The notes below the pieces were generated by a model. The model was not told the DNA's origin and did not search any database. It worked only from the letters and a program-made list of their open reading frames with translations. Positions 34,869 through 43,007 of a DNA stretch of 64,000 nt are shown here, in pieces. The DNA is from Alkalimonas amylolytica. GTDB lineage: Bacteria > Pseudomonadota > Gammaproteobacteria > Enterobacterales > Alteromonadaceae. Position numbers and translations under genes: made by a program. Each line of letters opens with the position of its first letter. Position 1 is the stretch's first letter. The stretch covers positions 148,409 to 212,408 of the forward strand of contig NZ_FNRM01000007.1 in assembly GCF_900107845.1 (NCBI RefSeq), written 5' to 3'.

Positions 34869-37289
34869 TTAGTACTGTCTTAGTACCATGGCGGGCTTAC
34901 GCCCTGCAACCTGCCAGGCCAAAGCCGCCACCGTGCACCAACAGATGGCGAAGGTAATGCCTGCTGCCAGCACGTAAAGCCAGGGGCTTTGCTCTACCCG
35001 CACACTAAAACCGGCCAGCCAGGCATCGAGCGCCAGATAGGTACCGGGGATGGCCAGCATAGCACTGATCGCCATTAGCTTCAGGTATTCATTGGCCAGC
35101 AGATTCACCAGGCTGAAGGGGCTGGCACCCAGCACTTTGCGCATGGCCACTTCACGCGAGCGCTGCTCAGCGCTAAAGGCCGCCAGGCCAAACAAGCCAA
35201 CGCAGGTCAGTGCTATGGCCAAAGTGGCGAAGATAGCGATGACGGTGCCCTGGCGCTGCTGGTTTTGGTACAGGGCGCTGTAATCATCTTGCAGCCAGCT
35301 TAAGCGGATATCCTGGCGCTGCAAGCGCTCAGTCAGCAGCTGCTCAATCTGCAGCCGGCTTTGCATGGCCTGCCGCGGGTCCAGTTGCAGCAGAATATGG
35401 CCGATGTTCATCGGCGAGCGACCACAAATCAACAACAAGGGTTCGGGCTGGCGGGTGGCCGCACCCACCTGGACATCGGCAACAACACCGACGACTGTCA
35501 CGGTGAGTGGCAGATAATCCTGCAGTAGCCACTGCTGGCCAATGGCATCGGCAGGGGTGTCAAAGCCAGCCCGGCGGGCCAGTGTCTCGGTAATGATAGC
35601 GGCGGCGGTGGCCTGGCCGTCGTGTTGCTGGTACCAATCGCTTTGGTAGTCGCTGCTAAAATCCCGACCAGCCAGCAAAGTAAAGCCGGCGGTTTGCACG
35701 ATAGCAAAACCGGTACCTAGCTGGGGAATAGGTGGCAGACTGGTATCCTCGGTTTGGCCCGGTAACTGGATCGACATGGCTTGCGAAATGGTGTCGGTCA
35801 GCTGCATATCCAGCATGCTGGCATTCTGCACGCCTTCAATGCGTTGCAGGCTGCTCAGCAGGCCTTGTTGCTCGGCCCAAAACAGCTGCTCGTTGGCAAT
35901 ATTGTGCACCAGCAGGCGGGCGTCGCGTTGATAGCCGGTGTCTTGTTGCTGCAGCAGCTGCAGTTGTTGCTGCAACACGGCGGTAGCCACCAGCAAGCCA
36001 ATGGCGATAGCGCCTTGCAGCACCAGCAGCCCTTTGCGCAGCCAAATGGCGGTGCTGCCACGCTGAAAATCGCCGCTCAGCACTTTTTTAGCATCAAAGG
36101 CCGAGATAAAAAGCGCCGGGTACACGCCGGCCAGCAATCCTGTGGTCAGCACGGTCGCGAGGGTCAGGCCACCAAAAGCGCCCAGATAGCTCAGCGCCAG
36201 CGGGCGATTGACCAGGCCACTGAACCAGGGCAGCAGCAGCTCGACCAGGACCAGAGCCAGCAAGCCAGCAGCGGCGGCAATCAGCAGAGACTCCAGCATA
36301 AACTGGGCAAACAGCTGCCAGCGACTGGCGCCCAGGGTTTTCCGTACCCCGACCTCTTTGGCGCGCTGACCGGCACGGGCGGTGCTCATATTGATGAAGT
36401 TAATGCCGGCCACCAGCAGCAATAAGGCCGCCAGCAGCAGGCCAATGCCCACGGTGCTGGCCGAGCCATTCACTTTCATCTCAAAGCTCAAGTTCGAGTG
36501 CAGGTGAATAGAGGTTAACGGCTGCAGCTGCAGCGCCATCATGGACTGGCCCTGATAGGCCTGGGCATTTACCTGTTCAGTAAAATGCGCCAAAAAGGCC
36601 TCGAGATCCAGCCCGCCGGGCAGCTTGACGTAACTGTACACAGTGTTCATCGGCAGAGGATGCGCATTGACTTCATCGCTTAGACGGCGTAGCGAGTTTA
36701 GCTGCAGATGACTTTGTGCCGGCAACCGGTAAACGGCGGTCACCTGATGGTTGCTGCCATCAAGTTGCAGCTGCTTGCCCAGCACCTCGCTGTGGCCAAA
36801 CAGGCGAATGGCCTCGTGCTCAGCCAGTGCCAGTCGATTGGGTTGGCGAAGTGCAGCCTGCAGATCGCCGCTTAGCACCTCAAACTGAAAGAAGTCGGTC
36901 AGATTGGCATCTGCCTGGAAGGCGTGTGTCATGGCGATTTGCAGCGGCGAACCTTCCAGTTGGATCAGCACATCTTCGGCAAAGCCTGCCAGCCGGGTGA
37001 CCTCAATGCGGGCATCGAAATCCTGCAGTAAAGCTTTCATGGCCGGGCTGGTCACCGGGAAACGTTGCTCCAACGGAATAAAGGTTTGCTCCAGTCGGAA
37101 GGTGCTGCTGGCATCGGGGTGCATCCGGTCAAAGCCTTGTTCGTGTTGCACAAAAAGCAAAATCAGCAAGGCTGCGGCCAGGCCAATGGCCAGACCGCCC
37201 AGGTTCAGTGCCAAGTGGGTTTTATGCCGCAGCACGGCCCGAACGCCGGTGGTCAGGTAATTGCCTAGCATGGAAAGGGCGTTACGCAT
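34869..37289 (-). CDS. FtsX/MacB-type ABC transporter permease
   Basis: An 806-residue permease with two FtsX modules. It starts with a membrane helix (LALNLGGLAIGLAAALLILLFV), then a periplasmic MacB-like core domain, then three helices around 280-420 (AGINFINMSTARAGQRAKEVGVRKTLGASR), a second periplasmic domain, and three helices at the end (FSAEQRSREVAMRKVLGAS...). The paired VRKTLGA / MRKVLGA motifs are the coupling sites for the ATPase. Such permeases usually move peptides, lipids or lipoproteins or act as mechanotransmitters rather than importers (family knowledge). Its start overlaps the end of the ATPase gene by eight bases. Confidence 0.9.
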   Translation of the reverse strand: MRNALSMLGNYLTTGVRAVLRHKTHLALNLGGLAIGLAAALLILLFVQHEQGFDRMHPDASSTFRLEQTFIPLEQRFPVTSPAMKALLQDFDARIEVTRLAGFAEDVLIQLEGSPLQIAMTHAFQADANLTDFFQFEVLSGDLQAALRQPNRLALAEHEAIRLFGHSEVLGKQLQLDGSNHQVTAVYRLPAQSHLQLNSLRRLSDEVNAHPLPMNTVYSYVKLPGGLDLEAFLAHFTEQVNAQAYQGQSMMALQLQPLTSIHLHSNLSFEMKVNGSASTVGIGLLLAALLLLVAGINFINMSTARAGQRAKEVGVRKTLGASRWQLFAQFMLESLLIAAAAGLLALVLVELLLPWFSGLVNRPLALSYLGAFGGLTLATVLTTGLLAGVYPALFISAFDAKKVLSGDFQRGSTAIWLRKGLLVLQGAIAIGLLVATAVLQQQLQLLQQQDTGYQRDARLLVHNIANEQLFWAEQQGLLSSLQRIEGVQNASMLDMQLTDTISQAMSIQLPGQTEDTSLPPIPQLGTGFAIVQTAGFTLLAGRDFSSDYQSDWYQQHDGQATAAAIITETLARRAGFDTPADAIGQQWLLQDYLPLTVTVVGVVADVQVGAATRQPEPLLLICGRSPMNIGHILLQLDPRQAMQSRLQIEQLLTERLQRQDIRLSWLQDDYSALYQNQQRQGTVIAIFATLAIALTCVGLFGLAAFSAEQRSREVAMRKVLGASPFSLVNLLANEYLKLMAISAMLAIPGTYLALDAWLAGFSVRVEQSPWLYVLAAGITFAICWCTVAALAWQVAGRKPAMVLRQY

Positions 37290-37983
37290 ACTTCACCTCC
37301 GCTGCCGGGGCCAGTGCCCGCTCGCTGACAATCTGGCCATCCAGCATTTGCACCATACGGCTGGCGTAACGGGCTTCGTGCTCCGAGTGGGTCACCATCA
37401 CGATGGTGGTGCCATCCTGATTCAGCTGGCGTAGCATCTGCATCACTTCTTCGCTGTTTTTTGAGTCCAGATTGCCGGTTGGCTCATCGGCCAGGATCAG
37501 CGCCGGATTGATCACCAGGGCCCGGGCCACCGCCACCCGCTGTTGCTGGCCCCCTGACAGCTGCAAGGGCAGATGATCGGCACGGTGATCCAGCTGCATC
37601 CGCTTTAAAATGGCTTCGACCCGTTGTTTGCGCTCGCTCGAAGCGACGCCCTGGTACTGCAGCGGCAGCTCGACGTTTTGAAAAACTGTTAGCTCATCAA
37701 TCAGGTTAAAGCTCTGAAAGACAAAGCCGAGCTGACTTTTGCGCAGTTCCGCCAGCTGTTTTTCGCGGTAACGGGCAATGTCCTGGCCTTTAAAGTTGTA
37801 AACGCCGTCGCTTGGGCTGTCCAGCATGCCCAGAATGCTTAGCAAGGTAGACTTGCCACAACCGGACGGCCCCATAATAGCGACGAACTCGCCGGCTTCA
37901 ATGGTCAGGTTGATGGTGTTCAGGGCTGTGGTTTCGAGCTCTGCGGTGCGAAATACCCGTTGGATCTGTTGTAACTGAATCAT
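37282..37983 (-). CDS. ABC transporter ATPase (LolD/MacB type)
   Basis: A 233-residue ATPase. The ATG at 37983 follows AAGGA by eight bases and is where the family starts; 66 in-frame residues upstream are rejected because they lie inside the fusion-protein gene. All motifs are intact: Walker [11 protein letters not shown]-loop [10 protein letters not shown], signature [15 protein letters not shown], Walker [13 protein letters not shown] and the H-loop VTHS. It powers the adjacent FtsX-like permease. Confidence 0.95.
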   Translation of the reverse strand: MIQLQQIQRVFRTAELETTALNTINLTIEAGEFVAIMGPSGCGKSTLLSILGMLDSPSDGVYNFKGQDIARYREKQLAELRKSQLGFVFQSFNLIDELTVFQNVELPLQYQGVASSERKQRVEAILKRMQLDHRADHLPLQLSGGQQQRVAVARALVINPALILADEPTGNLDSKNSEEVMQMLRQLNQDGTTIVMVTHSEHEARYASRMVQMLDGQIVSERALAPAAEVKYA

Positions 37984-37993
37984 GGGATGGTCC

Positions 37994-39241
37994 TTAGCGT
38001 TGTAATTGAATGATATCGGCTTGTTGAAATTCGCGATAGCCGGAAGTAATAACCATGTCGCCTTCACGCAGCCCCTGGCGTACTTCCACCAGCTGGGCAC
38101 TTTGCCGGCCCAGTTGCACGGCTTGTTTGCGAGCGGTGGCCGTGGTCGGGTCCAGCACATAAACAAAGTGACCACCGCCATCGCTTAGAAAAGGGCCCCG
38201 GGCAAGGGTCAGCACCGGGGTTTGCTGATCGTCCAGCTGCAGCGTCAGGTTGACCGACTGACCACGCTTGGCCTGCAGCTGCTCGGGCAGGACAAACTCC
38301 AGCTGGAACTGGTTGTTCACCACCCGGCTGTCGATGCGGCTTACCTGAAGCTCCAGTGGTTGCTGCTGCAAGGTAACCCGGGCAGTCATGCCCAGCTGAA
38401 TGCGGCCCAGGTAAAACTCATCAACACTGGCCACCAGCTTGTACTGATCGGGTTGGTCGATTTGGCCTAGCCGGCTGCTCGGTGAGCGGGATTCACCCAC
38501 TTCGACATTAAACTCGCTCAGGTAGCCACTGATCGGTGCCCGGACCAGCAGGTTTTGTACATTTTGCCGGGCAAAATCCAGGTTTCGGCTCAGCATCTCG
38601 ACGCTTTCCGACAGCTGCTGCAACTGCAGCTGGCGAATGGCTTCTTCCTGCTGCTGGCGCTCGTGCGTCAGCAGCAAGCGGTTTTGTTGATAGTGCAGCT
38701 CTTCAGTCAGGTTGTTCAGGTGCTCCTGTGCCAGCACGCCCGTTGCCACCAACGGCTCACTTTGCTGCAAATGCCGTGTTAAGGTGGCAATACGAAACTC
38801 AATATCCAGCACATCGCGCTGCAGGTTGAGGCGGTTGGTTTCAATGGTCATCTGGGTGTTGCGCAGAAAATTCATCTGCTCGGTGACCTGCGCTTCGCGG
38901 CTGATTAAATCAAGCTGCAGCTGAGTGTTGGTCAGTTGCACCAGCGGCTGGCCTTGTTCGACATAGCTGCCTTGCTCGACCAGGCGCTGCTCGACCCTGC
39001 CGCCTTCAATCACATCCAGAAAGACGCTGTGCTGTGGCATCACCGTTGCGCGCAGCGCAATGCTTTCCTGCAGTGGCTGCGGTTTCACCACAGCGGTACT
39101 GACGGAACTCATTGGTAAGTGCAGCTGCACCGAGGCATTGGCCTGGCCCTTGCTAAACCACCATAAGCCAGCGGTAATCACCACAGCGGCAGCCAGCAAC
39201 CAGTGAGGGCGTTTCGAGCGGCGGCTAATTTTTTTATCCAT
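37994..39241 (-). CDS. HlyD/MacA-type periplasmic membrane fusion protein
   Basis: A 415-residue protein with one N-terminal membrane helix (LLAAAVVITAGLWWFS), a biotinyl-lipoyl half (VIEGGRVEQRLVEQGSYVEQGQPLV), a long coiled-coil hairpin (about 110-240) and a second lipoyl half (NLLVRAPISGYLSEFNVEVGE), then a barrel and membrane-proximal domain. It would bridge the inner-membrane ABC complex to an outer-membrane channel, but no TolC-like gene is nearby. The ATG at 39241 has GGAG seven bases upstream; a GTG at 39247 is too close to it. Confidence 0.92.
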   Translation of the reverse strand: MDKKISRRSKRPHWLLAAAVVITAGLWWFSKGQANASVQLHLPMSSVSTAVVKPQPLQESIALRATVMPQHSVFLDVIEGGRVEQRLVEQGSYVEQGQPLVQLTNTQLQLDLISREAQVTEQMNFLRNTQMTIETNRLNLQRDVLDIEFRIATLTRHLQQSEPLVATGVLAQEHLNNLTEELHYQQNRLLLTHERQQQEEAIRQLQLQQLSESVEMLSRNLDFARQNVQNLLVRAPISGYLSEFNVEVGESRSPSSRLGQIDQPDQYKLVASVDEFYLGRIQLGMTARVTLQQQPLELQVSRIDSRVVNNQFQLEFVLPEQLQAKRGQSVNLTLQLDDQQTPVLTLARGPFLSDGGGHFVYVLDPTTATARKQAVQLGRQSAQLVEVRQGLREGDMVITSGYREFQQADIIQLQR

Positions 39242-39275
39242 GGTCACACTCCGTTCAATAGCATTGGCTGGATAA

Positions 39276-39292
39276 ATACAAAGGCCATGCCA
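39276..39292 (-). promoter_or_regulatory. Sigma-54 (RpoN) -24/-12 promoter for the fusion protein/ABC operon
   Basis: Read on the minus strand, TGGCATG (39292-39286), four bases, then TTGTA (39281-39277) match the sigma-54 pattern TGGCACG-N4-TTGCA with one change in each half and the exact 11-base distance between the key GG and G. The start codon at 39241 follows by about 35 bases. The divergent gene encodes a sigma-54 activator. Confidence 0.68.
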
Positions 39293-39340
39293 AATTAAAT
39301 ACTTAATAAAAACAAATACTTAATATTTACTGTCACGGAA

Positions 39341-39385
39341 AAGTGTCCGCTGGTGGTACAGCCGACTGTCCGAAAATGAACACTT
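39341..39385. promoter_or_regulatory. Possible activator (enhancer) sites for the NtrC-type regulator
   Basis: AAGTGT (39341-39346) and ACACTT (39380-39385) form inverted half sites within GAAAAGTGTCC and GAACACTTTC, about 50-90 bases upstream of the sigma-54 promoter, where an NtrC-type activator would bind. Confidence 0.45.
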
Positions 39386-39503
39386 TCGTGTTGCGGGGTT
39401 GTGCTGTGACCCGGTTGGACGGTATCCGCCTCTTGCATGGGCCAGCCGTTTTGTTTAGGGTGACGCTTACGTTTTGCTAACACCCTGATGCGACTCAAAG
39501 ACG

Positions 39504-40883
39504 ATGAACAATGCAGCCACAGTGCTCGTGCTGGACGACAATACCGACTTACTGACGGCGGCCAGGCTTTGCCTGAAACCTTATTTTGCCAAGGTGCTGA
39601 CACTGAGCGATCCCAGCCAACTGCAATCCTGCCTGCAGCAGCAGCCGGTGCAGTTGCTGCTGCTGGATATGAACTTTCAGCGTGATGTCAGCAGTGGCGA
39701 AGAGGGCATCTACTACCTGCAGCAGGCACTCAAATGCCAGCCTGATCTGAAGGTGGTGATGATGACCGCTTACGCCGAACTGCCACTGGCGGTGCGGGCC
39801 ATGCAGCTGGGCGCCTGCGATTTCATTGCCAAGCCCTGGAGCAACGAGCAGTTGCTGCGTACCTTGCAAAAGCACAGCAGCGAGCAAACAACCAGAGACA
39901 AGAACGGTGCAGTCCCGGCGGAAGCGATTTCGGCACAGCCCGCTGCGCCGATGCTGGGTCAAAGTGCTGCCATGCAACAGGTGCAGCGCCTGATTGAAAA
40001 AGCCGCTGCCACCGAGGCCAATATTTTGCTGCTCGGGGAAAGTGGGACCGGCAAGGCACTGGCGGCTGAAGCCATCCACCAGGCATCACCCCGCCGGCAG
40101 GGCCCTCTGGTGACGGTGGATCTGGGCGCTGTACACAGTAATTTGTTTGAAAGCGAGCTGTTTGGCCATAAAAAAGGCGCTTTTACCGATGCCAAAAGCG
40201 ATTACAGCGGCCGTTTGCGCCAGGCCAGCGGCGGCACTTTGCTGTTGGATGAACTGGGCAATGTGCCGCTGTCGCTGCAGGCCAAATTGCTGACCGCGCT
40301 GCAAAGCCGGGTGGTGGTGCCGGTCGGCAGCAGTCAGAGCCAGCCGTTTGATGCCAGGCTGATCGCGGCGACCAACGAGGATTTGCTGGCAAAAGTGGGG
40401 CGGGGCGAGTTTCGGCAGGATTTGTTGTACCGCATCAATACGGTGGAAATTTGTTTGCCACCACTGCGCGAGCGCGAGGGAGATATCCCGCTGTTGCTGG
40501 ACTGGTACCTGAAGTTTTACAGCGACAAGTACCAGCAAAGCGGCTTGCGCATTCGGCCAAGCGATCAGCGCCAGCTGTGCCGTTACCGCTGGCCTGGCAA
40601 TGTGCGTCAATTGGCGCATGCTGTTGAGCGGGCTGTGGTGCTGGCCGAGCAGAGCGAGCTGGATTTTAGTCAATTGGAAAGCTCCGCCGGCTCAGCGCCT
40701 GCCGCTGCTGCTCAGAGCCCGGAGGGCGGTGATTTTGTACTGGGCGCTACGCTCGATTACGTTGAGCAAAAAACCATTGCCCAGGCGCTGCAGTATTATC
40801 AGGGCAACATCAGCCAGGCGGCGAAGGCGCTGGGTCTGACCCGGGCGGCCTTGTACCGGCGCATGGAAAAGTACCGGCTATGA
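39504..40883 (+). CDS. Sigma-54-dependent response regulator (NtrC family)
   Basis: A 459-residue activator. Receiver domain (1-125) with LVLDDN, Asp55 in LLLDMNFQRDVSSGEEG and KPW. AAA+ domain (about 150-380) with Walker A GESGTGKALA, the sigma-54 loop ESELFGHKKGAFTDA, Walker B GGTLLLDELG and the arginine-finger region LLYRINTVEICLPPLRER. A Fis-type helix-turn-helix at the end (ISQAAKALGLTRAALYRRM). The contact loop reads GAFTDA instead of the standard GAFTGA. It most likely drives the divergent transporter operon (inferred from position and the sigma-54 promoter). The stop overlaps the kinase start by four bases. Confidence 0.94.
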   Translation: MNNAATVLVLDDNTDLLTAARLCLKPYFAKVLTLSDPSQLQSCLQQQPVQLLLLDMNFQRDVSSGEEGIYYLQQALKCQPDLKVVMMTAYAELPLAVRAMQLGACDFIAKPWSNEQLLRTLQKHSSEQTTRDKNGAVPAEAISAQPAAPMLGQSAAMQQVQRLIEKAAATEANILLLGESGTGKALAAEAIHQASPRRQGPLVTVDLGAVHSNLFESELFGHKKGAFTDAKSDYSGRLRQASGGTLLLDELGNVPLSLQAKLLTALQSRVVVPVGSSQSQPFDARLIAATNEDLLAKVGRGEFRQDLLYRINTVEICLPPLREREGDIPLLLDWYLKFYSDKYQQSGLRIRPSDQRQLCRYRWPGNVRQLAHAVERAVVLAEQSELDFSQLESSAGSAPAAAAQSPEGGDFVLGATLDYVEQKTIAQALQYYQGNISQAAKALGLTRAALYRRMEKYRL

Positions 40884-42181
40884 CGCGCCTGTTGTTGCCG
40901 CTTAGTTTGCTGCTGGGCAGCGCCTTGCTGCTTGGCTGGTTGGGGCTGGCGCTCAATGCAGTCACCTTACTGTTGCTGTTATTGTTGGGGCTGGCTTGCT
41001 GGTTGTTGCTGCAACACAGCCGGCACCTGCAGCGGCAAACCACGTTATTGTTAAAGGCGCTCAGCAATCAGGATGTCAGTTTCCGCTTGCCGCAGCAGCC
41101 CGAATTGCAGGCGTTGTGGCAGCAGGTGCAGCAGCAATTGATGCAGAGCCGGCAGCAGGCCGAGGCCAGAGCGCAGTACCTCAATGCCTTGCTGACCCAG
41201 CTGGAAGTGGCGGTGCTGGAGTTTGATCAGCACAATGTGTTGCAGCAGGCCAACCCGGCTGCCGAACGCTTGCTGGGCAGCCCGCGGCTGGAGCAGGCCC
41301 GGCAGGGGCTTTGTGAAGACAGCCCAGGCTCGTTGCCGCTGCTGTGGCAAAAGCTGCAGCAACCAGAAGCGCTGCAACAAGGCGAGTTGCTGTGGCAGAG
41401 CGAAGGGGGCCAGGACCGGTTAGCCTTTAGTTTGGTGCAAAGCCAGCTGCTGGGCCAACCGCGTAAACTGTTGACCTTGCAAAGCATTCAGCAGCAATTG
41501 CTGGCGCAGGAAGTGCGGGCCTACCAGCAGCTGACCCGTATTTTGACCCATGAAATCGCCAACTCGATCAATCCGATGGTGTCGCTGGCGCAAAGCAGCC
41601 TGGCGATGTTGCCAGAGCCAGATAACGTGCTGGATGCCGAGCGCCATGCCGACTTGCAACTGGCCAGCAGCACCATTGCCCGGCGTGGTGAGCACTTAAG
41701 CCAGTTTATTGCTGCCTTTAAAACGTTAAGCACCCCTGTGCAGGCTGAACTTGCTGCCGTGAGCCTTGCCGACAGCCTTGTTCGGGTGCAGCGTTTGCTG
41801 CAGCAGGAGCTTGCCGGCATAGAGCTGTGTACTTTGCTGCCGGCTGAGCTGCCGTCACTTTGGCTGGACCCGGCGCTGCTGGAGCAGGTGCTGATTAACC
41901 TGTTAAAAAACGCCGCCGAAGCGCTGCAGGAAACGCCAAAACCACGGATTGAATGCCGGGCGCATTACCAGCACCCACACTGGTTGCTGGATATCACCGA
42001 TAATGGCCCTGGCATTACGGCTTCCGCCGCCGAGCAGTTGTTTGTGCCCTTTTTTACCACCAAGGCCAGCGGCTCTGGCATCGGCCTGAGCCTGGCCCGG
42101 GCCCTGATGCAGGCGCAGGGCGGCGAGTTGCGCTACCTGCCCAAACCAGAAGGCGCCTGCTTTCGGTTGCGGTTGAGTTAA
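40880..42181 (+). CDS. NtrY/NtrB-like sensor histidine kinase
   Basis: A 433-residue kinase with two close membrane helices at the start (about 3-42; LLLPLSLLLGSALLLGWLGL and TLLLLLLLGLACWLLL) and almost no periplasmic loop, a PAS-like segment (VLQQANPAAERLLGSPRLEQA), an H-box LTRILTHEIANSINPMVSL with His224, and HATPase boxes NLLKNAAEAL, DNGPGI and GSGIGLSLARA. The lack of a periplasmic sensor suggests it detects signals in or near the membrane. It pairs with the upstream regulator (four-base overlap). Confidence 0.92.
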   Translation: MTRLLLPLSLLLGSALLLGWLGLALNAVTLLLLLLLGLACWLLLQHSRHLQRQTTLLLKALSNQDVSFRLPQQPELQALWQQVQQQLMQSRQQAEARAQYLNALLTQLEVAVLEFDQHNVLQQANPAAERLLGSPRLEQARQGLCEDSPGSLPLLWQKLQQPEALQQGELLWQSEGGQDRLAFSLVQSQLLGQPRKLLTLQSIQQQLLAQEVRAYQQLTRILTHEIANSINPMVSLAQSSLAMLPEPDNVLDAERHADLQLASSTIARRGEHLSQFIAAFKTLSTPVQAELAAVSLADSLVRVQRLLQQELAGIELCTLLPAELPSLWLDPALLEQVLINLLKNAAEALQETPKPRIECRAHYQHPHWLLDITDNGPGITASAAEQLFVPFFTTKASGSGIGLSLARALMQAQGGELRYLPKPEGACFRLRLS

Positions 42182-42279
42182 TGCTGGGACAAAAGAACAG
42201 CTGCATTGCTGCGTAACTTAATCGAATCTGGCAAGCGACCTGTGCCAGCAGCGCCAGCTATTGCCATCGTTAAAGAACA

Positions 42280-42897
42280 CTATCCAGCCTTCACCTCCAA
42301 GTGGTTGATAAAGGTATTGATCATTCGCTTTGTGCCCCATGTACCAAGCGTTGCAACAATGAAAATCGGTGCAAATAACTGCACAACGAGCATAGGCACC
42401 AATTGAGTGAAGAAGCAGAGCAAGAATACAAAAACCCAAAAAAAGCTGATGTTTCTATTGATCCTGATAAATGCAGGATCGTTCCAATCATCTGCTGGGT
42501 ATTCGAGACGTGAGAAATAGTATGTAAAACTGCCTCTCCATAAAATTGGTGGTACAAGAGCCATTAGCAACAGGCCAAAATATAAAATCAGTTGAGGCCT
42601 CTCCAGAAGAAGGGTGACAGCTTGCGACATGCTTTCAGGACTTTTGAACTGGCTGATGTCTACAGCAAATAGAATAAGCATGTTCACCAACAATACGAAC
42701 AGCATGGTTGGGACGAAATAGTTTTCGTCTTTTACTGCTTTCTGAGCAATAAGTAACAATAATGATAAACCGAAGAATATCGAAACCAACCAGCGCATAC
42801 GTTCCGGATACTCTGGGAATGAAGACGAGATGACGGAAGTGTATAACGTAAATAGAATGAATGGTGCAGTTACGAACAGCCATCTTCGCTTATTCAT
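42280..42897 (-). CDS. Orphan membrane protein of unknown function
   Basis: A 205-residue protein with about five or six membrane helices: residues 6-24, 35-50, 62-80, 100-118, 150-170 and possibly 172-190 (FFWVFVFLLCFFTQLVPMLVVQLFAPIFIVATLG). Between helices lies a loop with FSRLEYPADDWNDPAFIRI. I do not recognise a family. The DNA is visibly richer in A+T than its neighbours, and the gene lies next to short repeat elements, so it probably came by transfer. Confidence 0.6.
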   Translation of the reverse strand: MNKRRWLFVTAPFILFTLYTSVISSSFPEYPERMRWLVSIFFGLSLLLLIAQKAVKDENYFVPTMLFVLLVNMLILFAVDISQFKSPESMSQAVTLLLERPQLILYFGLLLMALVPPILWRGSFTYYFSRLEYPADDWNDPAFIRINRNISFFWVFVFLLCFFTQLVPMLVVQLFAPIFIVATLGTWGTKRMINTFINHLEVKAG

Positions 42898-42942
42898 TTA
42901 TCAAACTCAACTTTGCAGTATGCCCATGTTTTTCTGATCTTT

Positions 42943-42956
42943 GGGGTCAGATCCCG
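42943..42956. repeat. REP-like repeat, copy 1
   Basis: GGGGTCAGATCCCG, identical in sequence and orientation to a copy at 44465-44478. Similar short GG.TCAGATCCC elements accompany REP-associated transposases in related bacteria (recalled, not searched). Confidence 0.6.
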
Positions 42957-43007
42957 AAGCTTGAAAGCTTGTAATGTCCGCACAAAAAATAGAACTACAG
43001 GTTGCAA

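Noticed and set aside
35781..36425. 214-codon open frame opposite the FtsX-like permease gene
   Set aside because: Gln-rich translation without domain features, fully inside a well-supported gene on the other strand.
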